Assembly: GCA_910585415.1 (NCBI GenBank)
Contig: CAJUDT010000034.1
Coordinates: 1-21,873 of the forward strand
Length of the DNA: 21,873 bases
Source: an uncultured Flavonifractor sp.
GTDB taxonomy: Bacteria > Bacillota > Clostridia > Oscillospirales > Oscillospiraceae
Direction: 5' to 3'
The notes under the pieces: model-generated
What the model saw: only the letters and a program-made list of their open reading frames with translations
Databases searched by the model: none
Told to the model about the DNA's origin: nothing
Position numbers and translations under genes: made by a program
In this document: positions 7,020 through 13,919 of the stretch, piece after piece
Layout: every line of letters begins with the position of its first letter
Numbering within the stretch: position 1 is the stretch's first letter

Positions 7020-7280
7020 CACAAAAGGCAATGATGGGAAGAAGACACGTCCCGTCCCGCTCAGAGAACCGGTGGTTGGTGCGAACCGGCGCGGGGAAGC
7101 GTGTGGATACTGAGCCCGGAGCCGTCCGCCTGAAGCCAAGCGTAGGGCGGGCCGTCTGGCCCCGTTACCGGCCAAGGCCTTGTTGGAGGCCGTTGAGCGC
7201 CCGCCGGTGACGGCGGACGGAAACAGGGTGGTACCGCGTTGTTATACGCCCCTGACCAGATTCGGGTCAGGGGCGTTTTT
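7020..7280 (+). ncRNA. T-box riboswitch (leucine-type) controlling leuA
   Basis: The T-box sequence AGGGTGGTACCGCG is complete at 7225-7238. Stem I is recognisable from the AATGATGGGAAGA region (about 7030) through AGAGAACCGG and the conserved GGTTGGTGCGAACC distal loop to GTGTGGATACTGAGC. In the specifier region the triplet CTG followed by A (7110-7113) reads as a leucine codon, which fits the gene below. The T in TGGT would pair with an A discriminator base, as in leucine tRNA. The leader should allow read-through when uncharged tRNA accumulates. Between Stem I and the T-box lies a GC-rich multibranched domain: a 9-bp long-range stem (7122-7130/7212-7220) encloses a 7-bp stem (7146-7152/7199-7205) and two small hairpins. 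The T-box call is firm; the specifier is a reading by eye. Confidence 0.92.
7246..7280 (+). terminator. T-box-controlled intrinsic terminator
   Basis: CGCCCCTGACC (7247-7257) pairs perfectly with GGTCAGGGGCG (7265-7275) around a 7-base loop and is followed by TTTTT (7276-7280). It lies 8 bases after the T-box motif and just ahead of the leuA ribosome site, the standard position for the regulated terminator. Confidence 0.92.
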
Positions 7281-7313
7281 GCGTTCCGGCCCAAGCCAAT
7301 AGGAGGAATCGCC

Positions 7314-8999
7314 ATGAAGCCCGCACATGAAAAGTACATTCCCTTTGTCCCCATCCGCCTGCCCCGCCGCACCTGGCCCGACCGGGAGCTGAAAGCGCCC
7401 CCTATCTGGTGCTCCGTGGACCTGCGGGACGGCAATCAGGCCCTGATTGACCCCATGAACGTGGAAGAAAAGCTGGAGCTCTTCCACACCCTGGTGGACA
7501 TCGGCGTCAAGGAGATTGAGGTGGGCTTCCCCTCCGCCTCGGAGACGGAATACGCTTTCATCCGCACCCTCATTGAGGGAGGGCACATCCCCGACGATGT
7601 GACCATCCAGGTGCTGGTCCAGGCCCGGGAGCACCTCATCAAAAAGACCTTCGAGGCCATCGACGGAGCCAAGCATGTGATTTTCCACTTCTACAACTCC
7701 ACCTCCACCCTCCAGCGGAAGGTGGTCTTTCACACCGACGTGGCGGGGGTCAAGCAGATTGCCGTAGACGCCGCCCGGCTCATCCGGGAGCTGTCCCAGC
7801 CGGTGCTGGAGGCGGGGGTGGACCTGCGCTACCAGTATTCGCCCGAGTCCTTCATGGGCACCGAGATGGACGCCGCCGTGGAAATCTGTCAGGCGGTGCT
7901 GGAGGAACTGGGGGCCACGCCGGAACGGAGGGTCATTCTCAACCTGCCCACCACCGTGGAAAACTGTATGCCCAACTACTTTGCCGACGAGATTGAATAT
8001 TTTATCGCAAAGCTGCCCGCTCGCGAAAGCGCCATCATCTCCCTGCACCCCCACAACGACCGGGGCGAGGGGGTAGCCACCGCCGAGCTGGGCCAGCTGG
8101 CCGGGGCGGAGCGGGTGGAGGCCACCCTCTTCGGCAACGGGGAGCGCACCGGCAATGTGGACATGGTCACCCTGGCCCTGAACCTGTACACCCAGGGGGT
8201 GGACCCCAAGCTGGACTTTTCCCAGATCAACCACATCCGGGACGTGTACGAGCGGGTTACCAAGATGAAGATTGGCGAGCGCCAGCCCTATGTTGGCGAG
8301 CTGGTCTTTACCGCCTTTTCCGGCTCCCATCAGGACGCCATCAACAAGGGCACCCACTACATGCAGGAGAGCGGCACCGAATATTGGGAGGTCCCCTACC
8401 TGCCCATTGACCCGGCGGACGTGGGGAGAGAATATGAGCCCATCATCCGCATCAACAGCCAGTCGGGCAAGGGGGGCGCGGCCTTTGTCATGCAGCACGA
8501 TTTCGGCTTCGACCTGCCCAAGAACATGCACCCGGAGTTCGGCCACATCGTTCAGGCGGAGACCGACCGGGTGGGCAAGGAGCTCCCCGCCCAGAGGATT
8601 TACGAGCTCTTCCAGTCGGAGTATATCGACGCCGCAGCCCCCTATCAGCTGGTACGCCACTCCTTTGCCGAGTTCACCGACGAGGAGGGACACTCCCATG
8701 TGACCTTTGCGGGCACCCTCCGGCACAAAGAGACGGTGTTCCAGGTGAACGGCTCCGGCAACGGGCCCATTGACGCCTTCTTCAACGCCATCCACGGCCA
8801 GAAGATGGACCGGTTCACCTTTGTGGACTACAAGGAGCACGCCATCAAGCGGGGCTCCGACTCCCAGGCGGTGGCCTATATCCACCTCCAGGACCAGGCG
8901 GGCCAGGACTGGTTCGGCGTGGGTATTTCCCACAACATCAACCTGGCCCCCCTGAAGGGCATCCTCTCCGCCATCAACCGGGCCGTCACTTTTTCTTAA
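7314..8999 (+). CDS. leuA: 2-isopropylmalate synthase, long (type 2) form
   Basis: This enzyme condenses acetyl-CoA with 2-oxoisovalerate, the committed step of leucine synthesis. The 561-residue product starts MKPAHEKYIPF and has the DLRDGNQAL catalytic motif (about 36-44), a TIM-barrel with the metal-binding HPHNDRGEG motif (from about 245) and GNGERTGNVD just after. The C-terminal ~140 residues (GSGNGPIDAFFNAI onward) are the LeuA regulatory dimer domain that binds leucine. Length and motif forms match the Mycobacterium/Corynebacterium-type enzyme more than the ~515-residue E. coli type. The ATG at 7314 is preceded by AGGAGG at 7 bases and follows the T-box terminator by 33 bases. It stands alone, as other leu or ilv genes are not present in the window. 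Control by a T-box gives tRNA-sensing regulation on top of feedback inhibition. Confidence 0.95.
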   Translation: MKPAHEKYIPFVPIRLPRRTWPDRELKAPPIWCSVDLRDGNQALIDPMNVEEKLELFHTLVDIGVKEIEVGFPSASETEYAFIRTLIEGGHIPDDVTIQVLVQAREHLIKKTFEAIDGAKHVIFHFYNSTSTLQRKVVFHTDVAGVKQIAVDAARLIRELSQPVLEAGVDLRYQYSPESFMGTEMDAAVEICQAVLEELGATPERRVILNLPTTVENCMPNYFADEIEYFIAKLPARESAIISLHPHNDRGEGVATAELGQLAGAERVEATLFGNGERTGNVDMVTLALNLYTQGVDPKLDFSQINHIRDVYERVTKMKIGERQPYVGELVFTAFSGSHQDAINKGTHYMQESGTEYWEVPYLPIDPADVGREYEPIIRINSQSGKGGAAFVMQHDFGFDLPKNMHPEFGHIVQAETDRVGKELPAQRIYELFQSEYIDAAAPYQLVRHSFAEFTDEEGHSHVTFAGTLRHKETVFQVNGSGNGPIDAFFNAIHGQKMDRFTFVDYKEHAIKRGSDSQAVAYIHLQDQAGQDWFGVGISHNINLAPLKGILSAINRAVTFS

Positions 9000-9025
9000 A
9001 AAAGACTCAAAATAAACGCAAAACA

Positions 9026-9065
9026 GCGGGGTCCGGCAGAAACGCCGGGCCCCGCCGCTGGTTTT
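9026..9065 (+). terminator. Terminator after leuA, probably bidirectional
   Basis: GCGGGGTCCGGC (9026-9037) pairs with GCCGGGCCCCGC (9044-9055) with one G-U pair, and TTTT follows at 9062-9065. On the opposite strand the same stem is followed by TGTTTTGCG, so it can also end the long minus-strand pyr-ygiQ transcript that converges here. Confidence 0.8.
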
Positions 9066-9103
9066 GTGCCATTGCTGCAAGCCGCTGGCAGAGACACGCA
9101 GCA

Positions 9104-9577
9104 TCAGCAGAGACGCCAAATCAGAATCGTTTTATCATCTGCTTTTCTAAGGCTGCTGAACAGGCCTTTACACGCGTTTTCTCCAGCTTCTGCGTAGTCA
9201 CATTGGAAAAAGTCCGTGACATATTGGGAAATTTCATTGTAATCGAGGGTATCCTCCAGCGCTAAAAGCTGGTCTTGGCAGCATAGAGCGATTACATCAA
9301 AATCCCCTGTTACTGCCCGCCATGTTTCCGCGAGGCCCTCAGCTGCTGTACCGCTCCTCACGTCCACACCAAGCTCTGTCTTGAAATAGTAGAACAGGGG
9401 CAGAAAAACCTCTCCAGAACATGGGGGAGCCCCAAACCGTTCTTGCGTGTCCTCCAGCTCATTCTGAATTTCATGGATGAGCGCCTCTGCCTCCGCCTGC
9501 CTGTCGCTGCTTATCAGCTCTTTCAGCTTTTGATAACGCTCTTTTGCGCATACTCCAAAAATACCTAGCATTGACAT
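9104..9577 (-). CDS. Hypothetical acidic protein
   Basis: A 157-residue protein that I do not recognise. It is acidic and predicted soluble, with a helical, charged N-terminal half (about residues 12-45: RYQKLKELISSDRQAEAEAL and following) and a C-terminal part with Cys-Cys at ALCCQDQ. No catalytic motif, signal peptide or membrane segment is seen. The ATG at 9577 is chosen because GGGAGG and AGAGG lie just upstream; an ATG six bases further in is possible. It follows the YgiQ gene by 34 bp on the same strand and is the last gene before the bidirectional terminator. Its DNA is visibly less GC-rich than that of its neighbours, so it may be a recent arrival. Confidence 0.7.
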   Translation of the reverse strand: MSMLGIFGVCAKERYQKLKELISSDRQAEAEALIHEIQNELEDTQERFGAPPCSGEVFLPLFYYFKTELGVDVRSGTAAEGLAETWRAVTGDFDVIALCCQDQLLALEDTLDYNEISQYVTDFFQCDYAEAGENACKGLFSSLRKADDKTILIWRLC

Positions 9578-9611
9578 GATGCCTCTGCCTCCCATGATCA
9601 AACAGCCGCTT

Positions 9612-11588
9612 CTATGGCCGCTTTCTGGCGTTCTTCTTGGGCTTGGCCGCCGCCCAGCCGGGCTTTTTGCCGTCCTTGCGGCGAGAGGGTCCCTGAGGTG
9701 GGGCGCTCTTTGGGGTGGACTTACTCCGACTCTTTCCCCCAGTCCGGCCCTTGGCGTCTTGGGGTCTGCCCTGCCCCCCGCTCCCGCTGGCGGGACGCAG
9801 GAGGCAGTTCTTTCCATAGCCAATCAAATCCTCCCGGTGGGCGGTGTAGAGGGCCTCCCGGACCAGAGCCCGCTTTTCCGGGCGCTTCCACTGCATCAGC
9901 GCCCGCTGCATGGCTTTTTCGTGGGGGTCACGGGGTACGTAGACCGGCTCCATGGTCCGGGGGTCGATGCCCGTATAATACATGCACGTGGACAGAGTGC
10001 CCGGTGTGGGATAGAAGTCCTGCACCTGCTCCGGCTGACGGCCGGTGCGGTTGAGCCACTCCGCCAGCTTCACCGCGTCGGCCAGGGTACACCCCGGATG
10101 GGAGGACATGAGATAGGGCACCAAATACTGCTCCTTGCCATACTTGCGGTTGAGGCTGTCATACTTCTGCTTGAATTTTTCGTACACCTCGAAATGGGGC
10201 TTGCCCATATAGTCCAGCACCTGGGCGGAGCAGTGTTCCGGGGCCACCTTCAGCTGTCCGGAGATGTGGTGCTGCACCAGCTCGGCAAAAAAGGCGCTGT
10301 TCTTGTCCCGAAGCAGGTAGTCAAACCGGATGCCGGAGCGGATAAAGACCTTCTTCACCCCCGGCACGGCTCGAATTTTCCGCAGAAGCTCCAGATAATC
10401 CCGGTGGTCCGCGTCCAGGTTGGGGCAGGGCTCCGGGGCCAGACAGGACCGGTTCCGGCACAGCCCCGCCTTGCGCTGCTTTTGACAGGCCGGACGGCGG
10501 AAATTGGCGGTGGGTCCCCCTACATCGTGAATATAGCCCTTAAACCCCGGATGCCGGACCAAGTCCTCCACCTCCCGCAGAACGCTTTCGTGACTGCGGC
10601 TGGAGATAACCCGCCCCTGGTGGAAGGCCAGGGAGCAGAAATGACACGCCCCAAAGCACCCCCGGTTATGGGCCACCGAGAAACGGACCTCTTCAATGGC
10701 GGGCACGCCCCCCATGGAATCGTACATGGGATGGGGCTCCCGGACGTAGGGGAGCTCCGCCACCTCGTCCAGCTCCGCCGTGGTCAGGGGGAGGGCGGGG
10801 GGATTGACCACCAAGAGCCGCTCCCCGTGGCGCTGGAGGACTGCCCGGCCCCGGTAAGGGTCGTGTTCCTCATACTGCACCTGATTGGCCTGGGCATAGG
10901 CCCGCTTGTCCTCCCGCACGTCCGCAAAGGAGGGACACTCCACCTTGGGAAATACGCAGGCGGAAGGGTCCCTGGTCAGGAAGGCGGTGCCCCGCACGTC
11001 CCGAATGGCCCCCACCGGCATGCCGGAGGCCAGCCGGGCGGCAATCTCTCGGGTGGCGCTCTCCCCCATGCCGTACACCAGCAGGTCCGCCTGACTGTCC
11101 AGCAGGACGCTCCGGCGCACCTTGTCCTCCCAGTAGTCATAGTGGGCGAACCGCCTCAGGGAGGCCTCCAGCCCGCCGATGATGATGGGCAGGCCCTCAA
11201 AGGCCTCCCGCGCCCGGTTGGCGTAGACAATCACCGCCCGGTCCGGCCGCAGGCCCCCTCGATTCCCTGGGGAATAGGCGTCGTCGTGGCGGCGTTTTCG
11301 GGCGGCGGTGTAGTGGGCCACCATAGAATCAATGTTTCCCCCGGAAATCAGCACCCCCAGCCGGGGGCGGCCCAGGGCGGCGAAGGCGCCGGCGCTGTGC
11401 CAGTCCGGCTGGGCCAGGACGGCCACCCGGTACCCCTCCGCCTCCAGCAGGCGGGCGATAATGGCGGTCCCGAAAGAGGGGTGGTCCACGTAGGCGTCCC
11501 CGGTAACGACCAAGAAATCATACCAGTACCAGCCCCGTTCCTCCAGGTCCCTCCGGGAGACTGGCAGAAAGGTGTTGTAGTCACTCAT
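9612..11588 (-). CDS. YgiQ family radical SAM protein
   Basis: A 658-residue radical SAM enzyme of the YgiQ family (UPF0313). It contains a cobalamin-binding-like N-terminal region (about 25-180, with FLVVTGDAYVDHPSFG and IIIGGLEASLRRFAHYDYW, typical of the family), and the 4Fe-4S-binding CFGACHFC motif with Cys311, Cys315 and Cys318, followed by KVAPEHCS and FYPTPGTLSTCMYYTG. The substrate is unknown for the family. The last ~59 residues (600-658) are a Gly/Lys/Arg/Ser/Pro-rich, strongly basic tail with no predicted fold. The ATG at 11588 overlaps the upstream phosphatase/GNAT gene by 8 bp, suggesting translational coupling, as no strong ribosome site is present. It is part of the long minus-strand string below pyrD. 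Confidence 0.9.
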   Translation of the reverse strand: MSDYNTFLPVSRRDLEERGWYWYDFLVVTGDAYVDHPSFGTAIIARLLEAEGYRVAVLAQPDWHSAGAFAALGRPRLGVLISGGNIDSMVAHYTAARKRRHDDAYSPGNRGGLRPDRAVIVYANRAREAFEGLPIIIGGLEASLRRFAHYDYWEDKVRRSVLLDSQADLLVYGMGESATREIAARLASGMPVGAIRDVRGTAFLTRDPSACVFPKVECPSFADVREDKRAYAQANQVQYEEHDPYRGRAVLQRHGERLLVVNPPALPLTTAELDEVAELPYVREPHPMYDSMGGVPAIEEVRFSVAHNRGCFGACHFCSLAFHQGRVISSRSHESVLREVEDLVRHPGFKGYIHDVGGPTANFRRPACQKQRKAGLCRNRSCLAPEPCPNLDADHRDYLELLRKIRAVPGVKKVFIRSGIRFDYLLRDKNSAFFAELVQHHISGQLKVAPEHCSAQVLDYMGKPHFEVYEKFKQKYDSLNRKYGKEQYLVPYLMSSHPGCTLADAVKLAEWLNRTGRQPEQVQDFYPTPGTLSTCMYYTGIDPRTMEPVYVPRDPHEKAMQRALMQWKRPEKRALVREALYTAHREDLIGYGKNCLLRPASGSGGQGRPQDAKGRTGGKSRSKSTPKSAPPQGPSRRKDGKKPGWAAAKPKKNARKRP

Positions 11589-12735
11589 AGGCTATGCTTT
11601 TCTCCAACATATCCAGCTTTACCCGTGCGCCCTGTTCCTCGCCCACCTTGGTAAAGCCATATTTTTCATAAAACCGCTGGGCTACGGCGTTCTCCGGGGC
11701 GCAGCGGAGCCGCAGGCGCTCCCGCCCCAGGGGGCGGTATACCGACACCGCCTGCCCGATGAGCTGGACCCCCAGGCCCTGCTTCCGGTATTGCGGAGTC
11801 ATGTACACAAAGGGGATATACCCGCTCCCCTCCCCGGCACAGCGCTCCAGGTCCAGCTGGAGCACACCGGCGACGCGCTCCCCCCGCATGGCGGCAAAGA
11901 GGCTCCGGCTCCGGTCCTGCTCCCAGCAGCGCAGGGCATCTTGATAAAATCCTGTACCGTCGAAGGGGATTTCGGGGCCGTGTATGTCCACCCACGCCTC
12001 CCGCCGGGCCTCCAGGTAGAAGTCCCGCTCTTTTTCCAGGTCCAGGGGGCGAAACCACATGTTGGCGTCGGCCAAGTGGCCCCCTTCCTCCTTCCACCAC
12101 CGCTGGCGGGCCAGGGTGGAGATTTCCTCCGGCAGGTGGGAGTTGTCGTTCTCAAAAATGGTGCGGATGTGCTCCCCCTCCACCTCGAAGCAGGTGACGG
12201 CGGTGTTATCGCTGTGGCCCAGGCCGTCCAGCTCCCCCGGCCCCAGCCCCCGCACGGCCCCCTGAAGGCAGCGGATGGCCGCGCCGTGGGAAAAGAGGGC
12301 CACCGTCCGGCCCGGATGGACCTGGGCCAGCTCCAGAAGGGTCCCCTTCATGCGGGCCTGCACCTGTTCAACGGTCTCGCCGCCCTCCACCTGGAACTCC
12401 GAATCGGCGTGGTTGAAGTGGTTCAGCAAAACGGGCTCGTGGCGCTCCAGGTCCCCCCAGGTGCGGTCCTCCCACACCCCCACGCCAAACTCCCGCAGGC
12501 TGGACCGGGTGTGGAGGGTCAGGCCGTGGGGACGGTAAATGGCCCCGGCGGTGGTTTGGGTGCGGAACAGGTCGCTGGAGTACACCGCGTCGATGGGCTC
12601 CTGAGCAAATCTCCCCTCCAGGGCCGCAATCTGGCGGTAGCCGTTGGGGGTAATCAGGCTGTCATACCAGCCATGTATCCGGCGGTAGAGATTGCCCTCC
12701 GCCTCCGCGTGGCGGATTACGTAAAATTTCGTCAT
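11581..12735 (-). CDS. Histidine phosphatase fused to GNAT N-acetyltransferase
   Basis: A 384-residue two-domain enzyme. Residues 1-195 are a phosphoglycerate-mutase-like histidine phosphatase: the catalytic RHAE (Arg8, His9; most relatives read RHG), SSDLFRTQTTA (Arg58), REFGVGVWEDR (Glu82) and the second catalytic histidine in LFSHGAA (His150). Residues 226-376 are a GNAT acetyltransferase with an acetyl-CoA-binding YRKQGLGVQL loop (316-325) and NAVAQRFYEKYGF (349-361), the family's closing motif. The two activities in one chain suggest a small-molecule substrate that is dephosphorylated and acetylated, or a regulatory role, but none can be named. The ATG at 12735 starts right before the phosphatase core; its ribosome site is weak. 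It follows the third DUF6054-like gene by 44 bp and overlaps ygiQ by 8 bp. Confidence 0.88.
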   Translation of the reverse strand: MTKFYVIRHAEAEGNLYRRIHGWYDSLITPNGYRQIAALEGRFAQEPIDAVYSSDLFRTQTTAGAIYRPHGLTLHTRSSLREFGVGVWEDRTWGDLERHEPVLLNHFNHADSEFQVEGGETVEQVQARMKGTLLELAQVHPGRTVALFSHGAAIRCLQGAVRGLGPGELDGLGHSDNTAVTCFEVEGEHIRTIFENDNSHLPEEISTLARQRWWKEEGGHLADANMWFRPLDLEKERDFYLEARREAWVDIHGPEIPFDGTGFYQDALRCWEQDRSRSLFAAMRGERVAGVLQLDLERCAGEGSGYIPFVYMTPQYRKQGLGVQLIGQAVSVYRPLGRERLRLRCAPENAVAQRFYEKYGFTKVGEEQGARVKLDMLEKSIAYE

Positions 12736-12739
12736 GTCT

Positions 12740-12779
12740 GCTTGTGTCTCTCTTTCCAAGGGTAATCGGTAGGTCCCTT
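12740..12779 (-). repeat. Duplicated spacer, copy after the last DUF6054-like gene
   Basis: After the stop of the 12780-13112 gene the minus strand reads GGACCT, then CCCTTGGAA, then GACACAAGC, ending just before the phosphatase/GNAT start. The same words in the same order follow the stop of the 13221-13541 gene (13188-13220). Over 12740-12762 against 13188-13209, 19 of 23 positions agree with one gap. This is the footprint of a tandem duplication that included the spacer. Confidence 0.6.
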
Positions 12780-13112
12780 CTAAATTCGCACGTTCTTTAA
12801 CGCGTCGTGGACGACCCCCTCAAAGGACTCCGACGCGCCCCAGTCAAACCGGAACAGTCCCTCACCACCGCCGCCGCTGGCGCAGTGGACGCGGGTCTGT
12901 CCGGTGAAGTCGTCCATTGTCACCGTGAGGGTCAGGCGGTTGCCCGCCCGGTAATAGTGCTTTTCGTACACCAGCACCACGCACCGTCCCCCTGCCGGGT
13001 GAGATACCTCATAGCGGTCCAGGAAGGTTCCGGTCACACTGTCCATCACTGCATGGTCGATGATCGTCTCACAGCCCTCCAACGTAGGGGAGACAAAGTA
13101 GGACTCATTCAC
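12780..13112 (-). CDS. DUF6054-like protein, copy 3
   Basis: A 110-residue soluble protein, third of three paralogues in a row. The conserved core reads DRYEVSHPAGGRCVVL, YEKHYYRAGNRLTLTV, then RVHCASGGGGEGLFRFDWGA. This pattern (YE-x-GG-R-VVL, EKYY-RAG-R, GGG-FDWGA) recalls the DUF6054 family of Clostridia, whose function is unknown; the family name is from memory and needs a search. It begins with GTG at 13112 with GGAGG nine bases upstream; the nearby ATG at 13108 is out of frame. It keeps the complete C-terminal FRFDWGA motif that the other two copies have lost. Copies 2 and 3 share about 44 residues of the first 82. Confidence 0.75.
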   Translation of the reverse strand: MNESYFVSPTLEGCETIIDHAVMDSVTGTFLDRYEVSHPAGGRCVVLVYEKHYYRAGNRLTLTVTMDDFTGQTRVHCASGGGGEGLFRFDWGASESFEGVVHDALKNVRI

Positions 13113-13220
13113 AAGAAGTTCCCTCCATTGACGCGGTGGAGGCGGTCCCCCGCCGCGCGGCAGATTTCAGTCTATTTGGCCACAGAAGCTTGTGTCTTTT
13201 GTTCCAGGGAACAGGTCCGC
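13113..13220 (-). other. 108-bp gap between DUF6054-like copies 2 and 3
   Basis: This is the only wide gap in the pyr-ygiQ string. Its first part (13188-13220) repeats the spacer found before the phosphatase/GNAT gene. It also has a TGTTCC-AG-GGAACA palindrome (13200-13213) and a GGCGG-TCCC-CCGCC hairpin (13141-13154). No promoter is convincing. Confidence 0.5.
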
Positions 13221-13541
13221 TTAGTCTCCGGGCTCTTCAAGGGCCCGGCGGACAAGCGTCAGAAGATGGGCGGATGCACCGTTGTCGTAGCCGTCCTCTC
13301 CGCTCACCGTGCAAAACACCCGGTTCTTTCCGGTGTAATTGTCCAGCACCGCCGTCAGAGTCAGGCGGGCGCCGGCCCGGAGGTAATACTTCTCAAAGGT
13401 CAGCACCACACACCGCCCCCCTGCCGGGTGGGTCAGCTCATAGCGGTCCACCGCCGTCCCGCTGATTCCCTTTTTCACCGTGCGGGCCAGGATAGCCGCG
13501 CAGTCCTCCAGGGAGTGGGCGACAAAATAGGGCTCATTCAT
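13221..13541 (-). CDS. DUF6054-like protein, copy 2
   Basis: A 106-residue soluble protein, closest to copy 3: both start MNE-x-YFV and share DRYE-x-x-HPAGGRCVVL, EK-x-Y-x-RAG-x-RLTLT and GASA/GASE-type C-termini. It has lost the FRFDWGA motif, reading DGYDNGAS instead, four residues shorter. The ATG at 13541 has GGAGG five bases upstream. It follows copy 1 by 18 bp. No known catalytic motif is present; function is unknown. Confidence 0.75.
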   Translation of the reverse strand: MNEPYFVAHSLEDCAAILARTVKKGISGTAVDRYELTHPAGGRCVVLTFEKYYLRAGARLTLTAVLDNYTGKNRVFCTVSGEDGYDNGASAHLLTLVRRALEEPGD

Positions 13542-13559
13542 AGCCGCCTCCGATTTATT

Positions 13560-13907
13560 TTATAGGGTGATATACTCATACAGCGCCTTGCGCAGGGCCT
13601 CGCTGTACTCCCCGGCGGCGGAGCGGCTCTCGCCGGAGGGCCGGAACACGCCGTTCCCTCCGGTCACCGCCCAGTACAGCCGGGTACGGTCCTCCAGGGC
13701 GTCCAAAACCACCGTCATAGACACCCGGCTTCCGGCCCGCATATAATACTTTTCAAAAATCATCACCAGCCCGTACAGGTCGTCCCCCCAGCGGAGCTCG
13801 TGACAGGCCGCCATCTTGCTGGACATGCCGACATCCTCCACCACCTTGGAGACGACGCGGGCCGCCTCCACCAGCGGGAGGGAGAGGTAACAGGTATTGC
13901 TCTCCAT
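13560..13907 (-). CDS. DUF6054-like protein, copy 1 (divergent)
   Basis: A 115-residue soluble protein and the most divergent of the three paralogues. It keeps the central IFEKYYMRAGSRVSMTVVLDALEDRTRLYWAV-like core and a GGNGVFRP segment where copy 3 has GGGGEGLFRFDWGA, but its N-terminus (MESNTCYLSLPLVEAARVV) differs. The ATG at 13907 is preceded by AGGAGG at 8 bases and a closer GGAGG. It begins only 12 bp after the pyrD stop, so it belongs to the pyrimidine string. The role is unknown; its placement may be regulatory, accessory or incidental. Confidence 0.72.
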   Translation of the reverse strand: MESNTCYLSLPLVEAARVVSKVVEDVGMSSKMAACHELRWGDDLYGLVMIFEKYYMRAGSRVSMTVVLDALEDRTRLYWAVTGGNGVFRPSGESRSAAGEYSEALRKALYEYITL

Positions 13908-13919
13908 AGCCTCCCCCTC

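Noticed and set aside
7242..9119. 625-codon open frame antisense to leuA
   Set aside because: It is a shadow of leuA: high-GC codon usage keeps the opposite frame open, and the T-box terminator and leuA motifs lie on the plus strand.
9576..11654. 692-codon open frame antisense to the YgiQ gene
   Set aside because: Shadow of the radical SAM gene, whose CxxxCxxC motif and family segments are on the minus strand.
13191..13220. Operator at the TGTTCC-GGAACA palindrome
   Set aside because: A short palindrome in the duplicated spacer with no nearby promoter.
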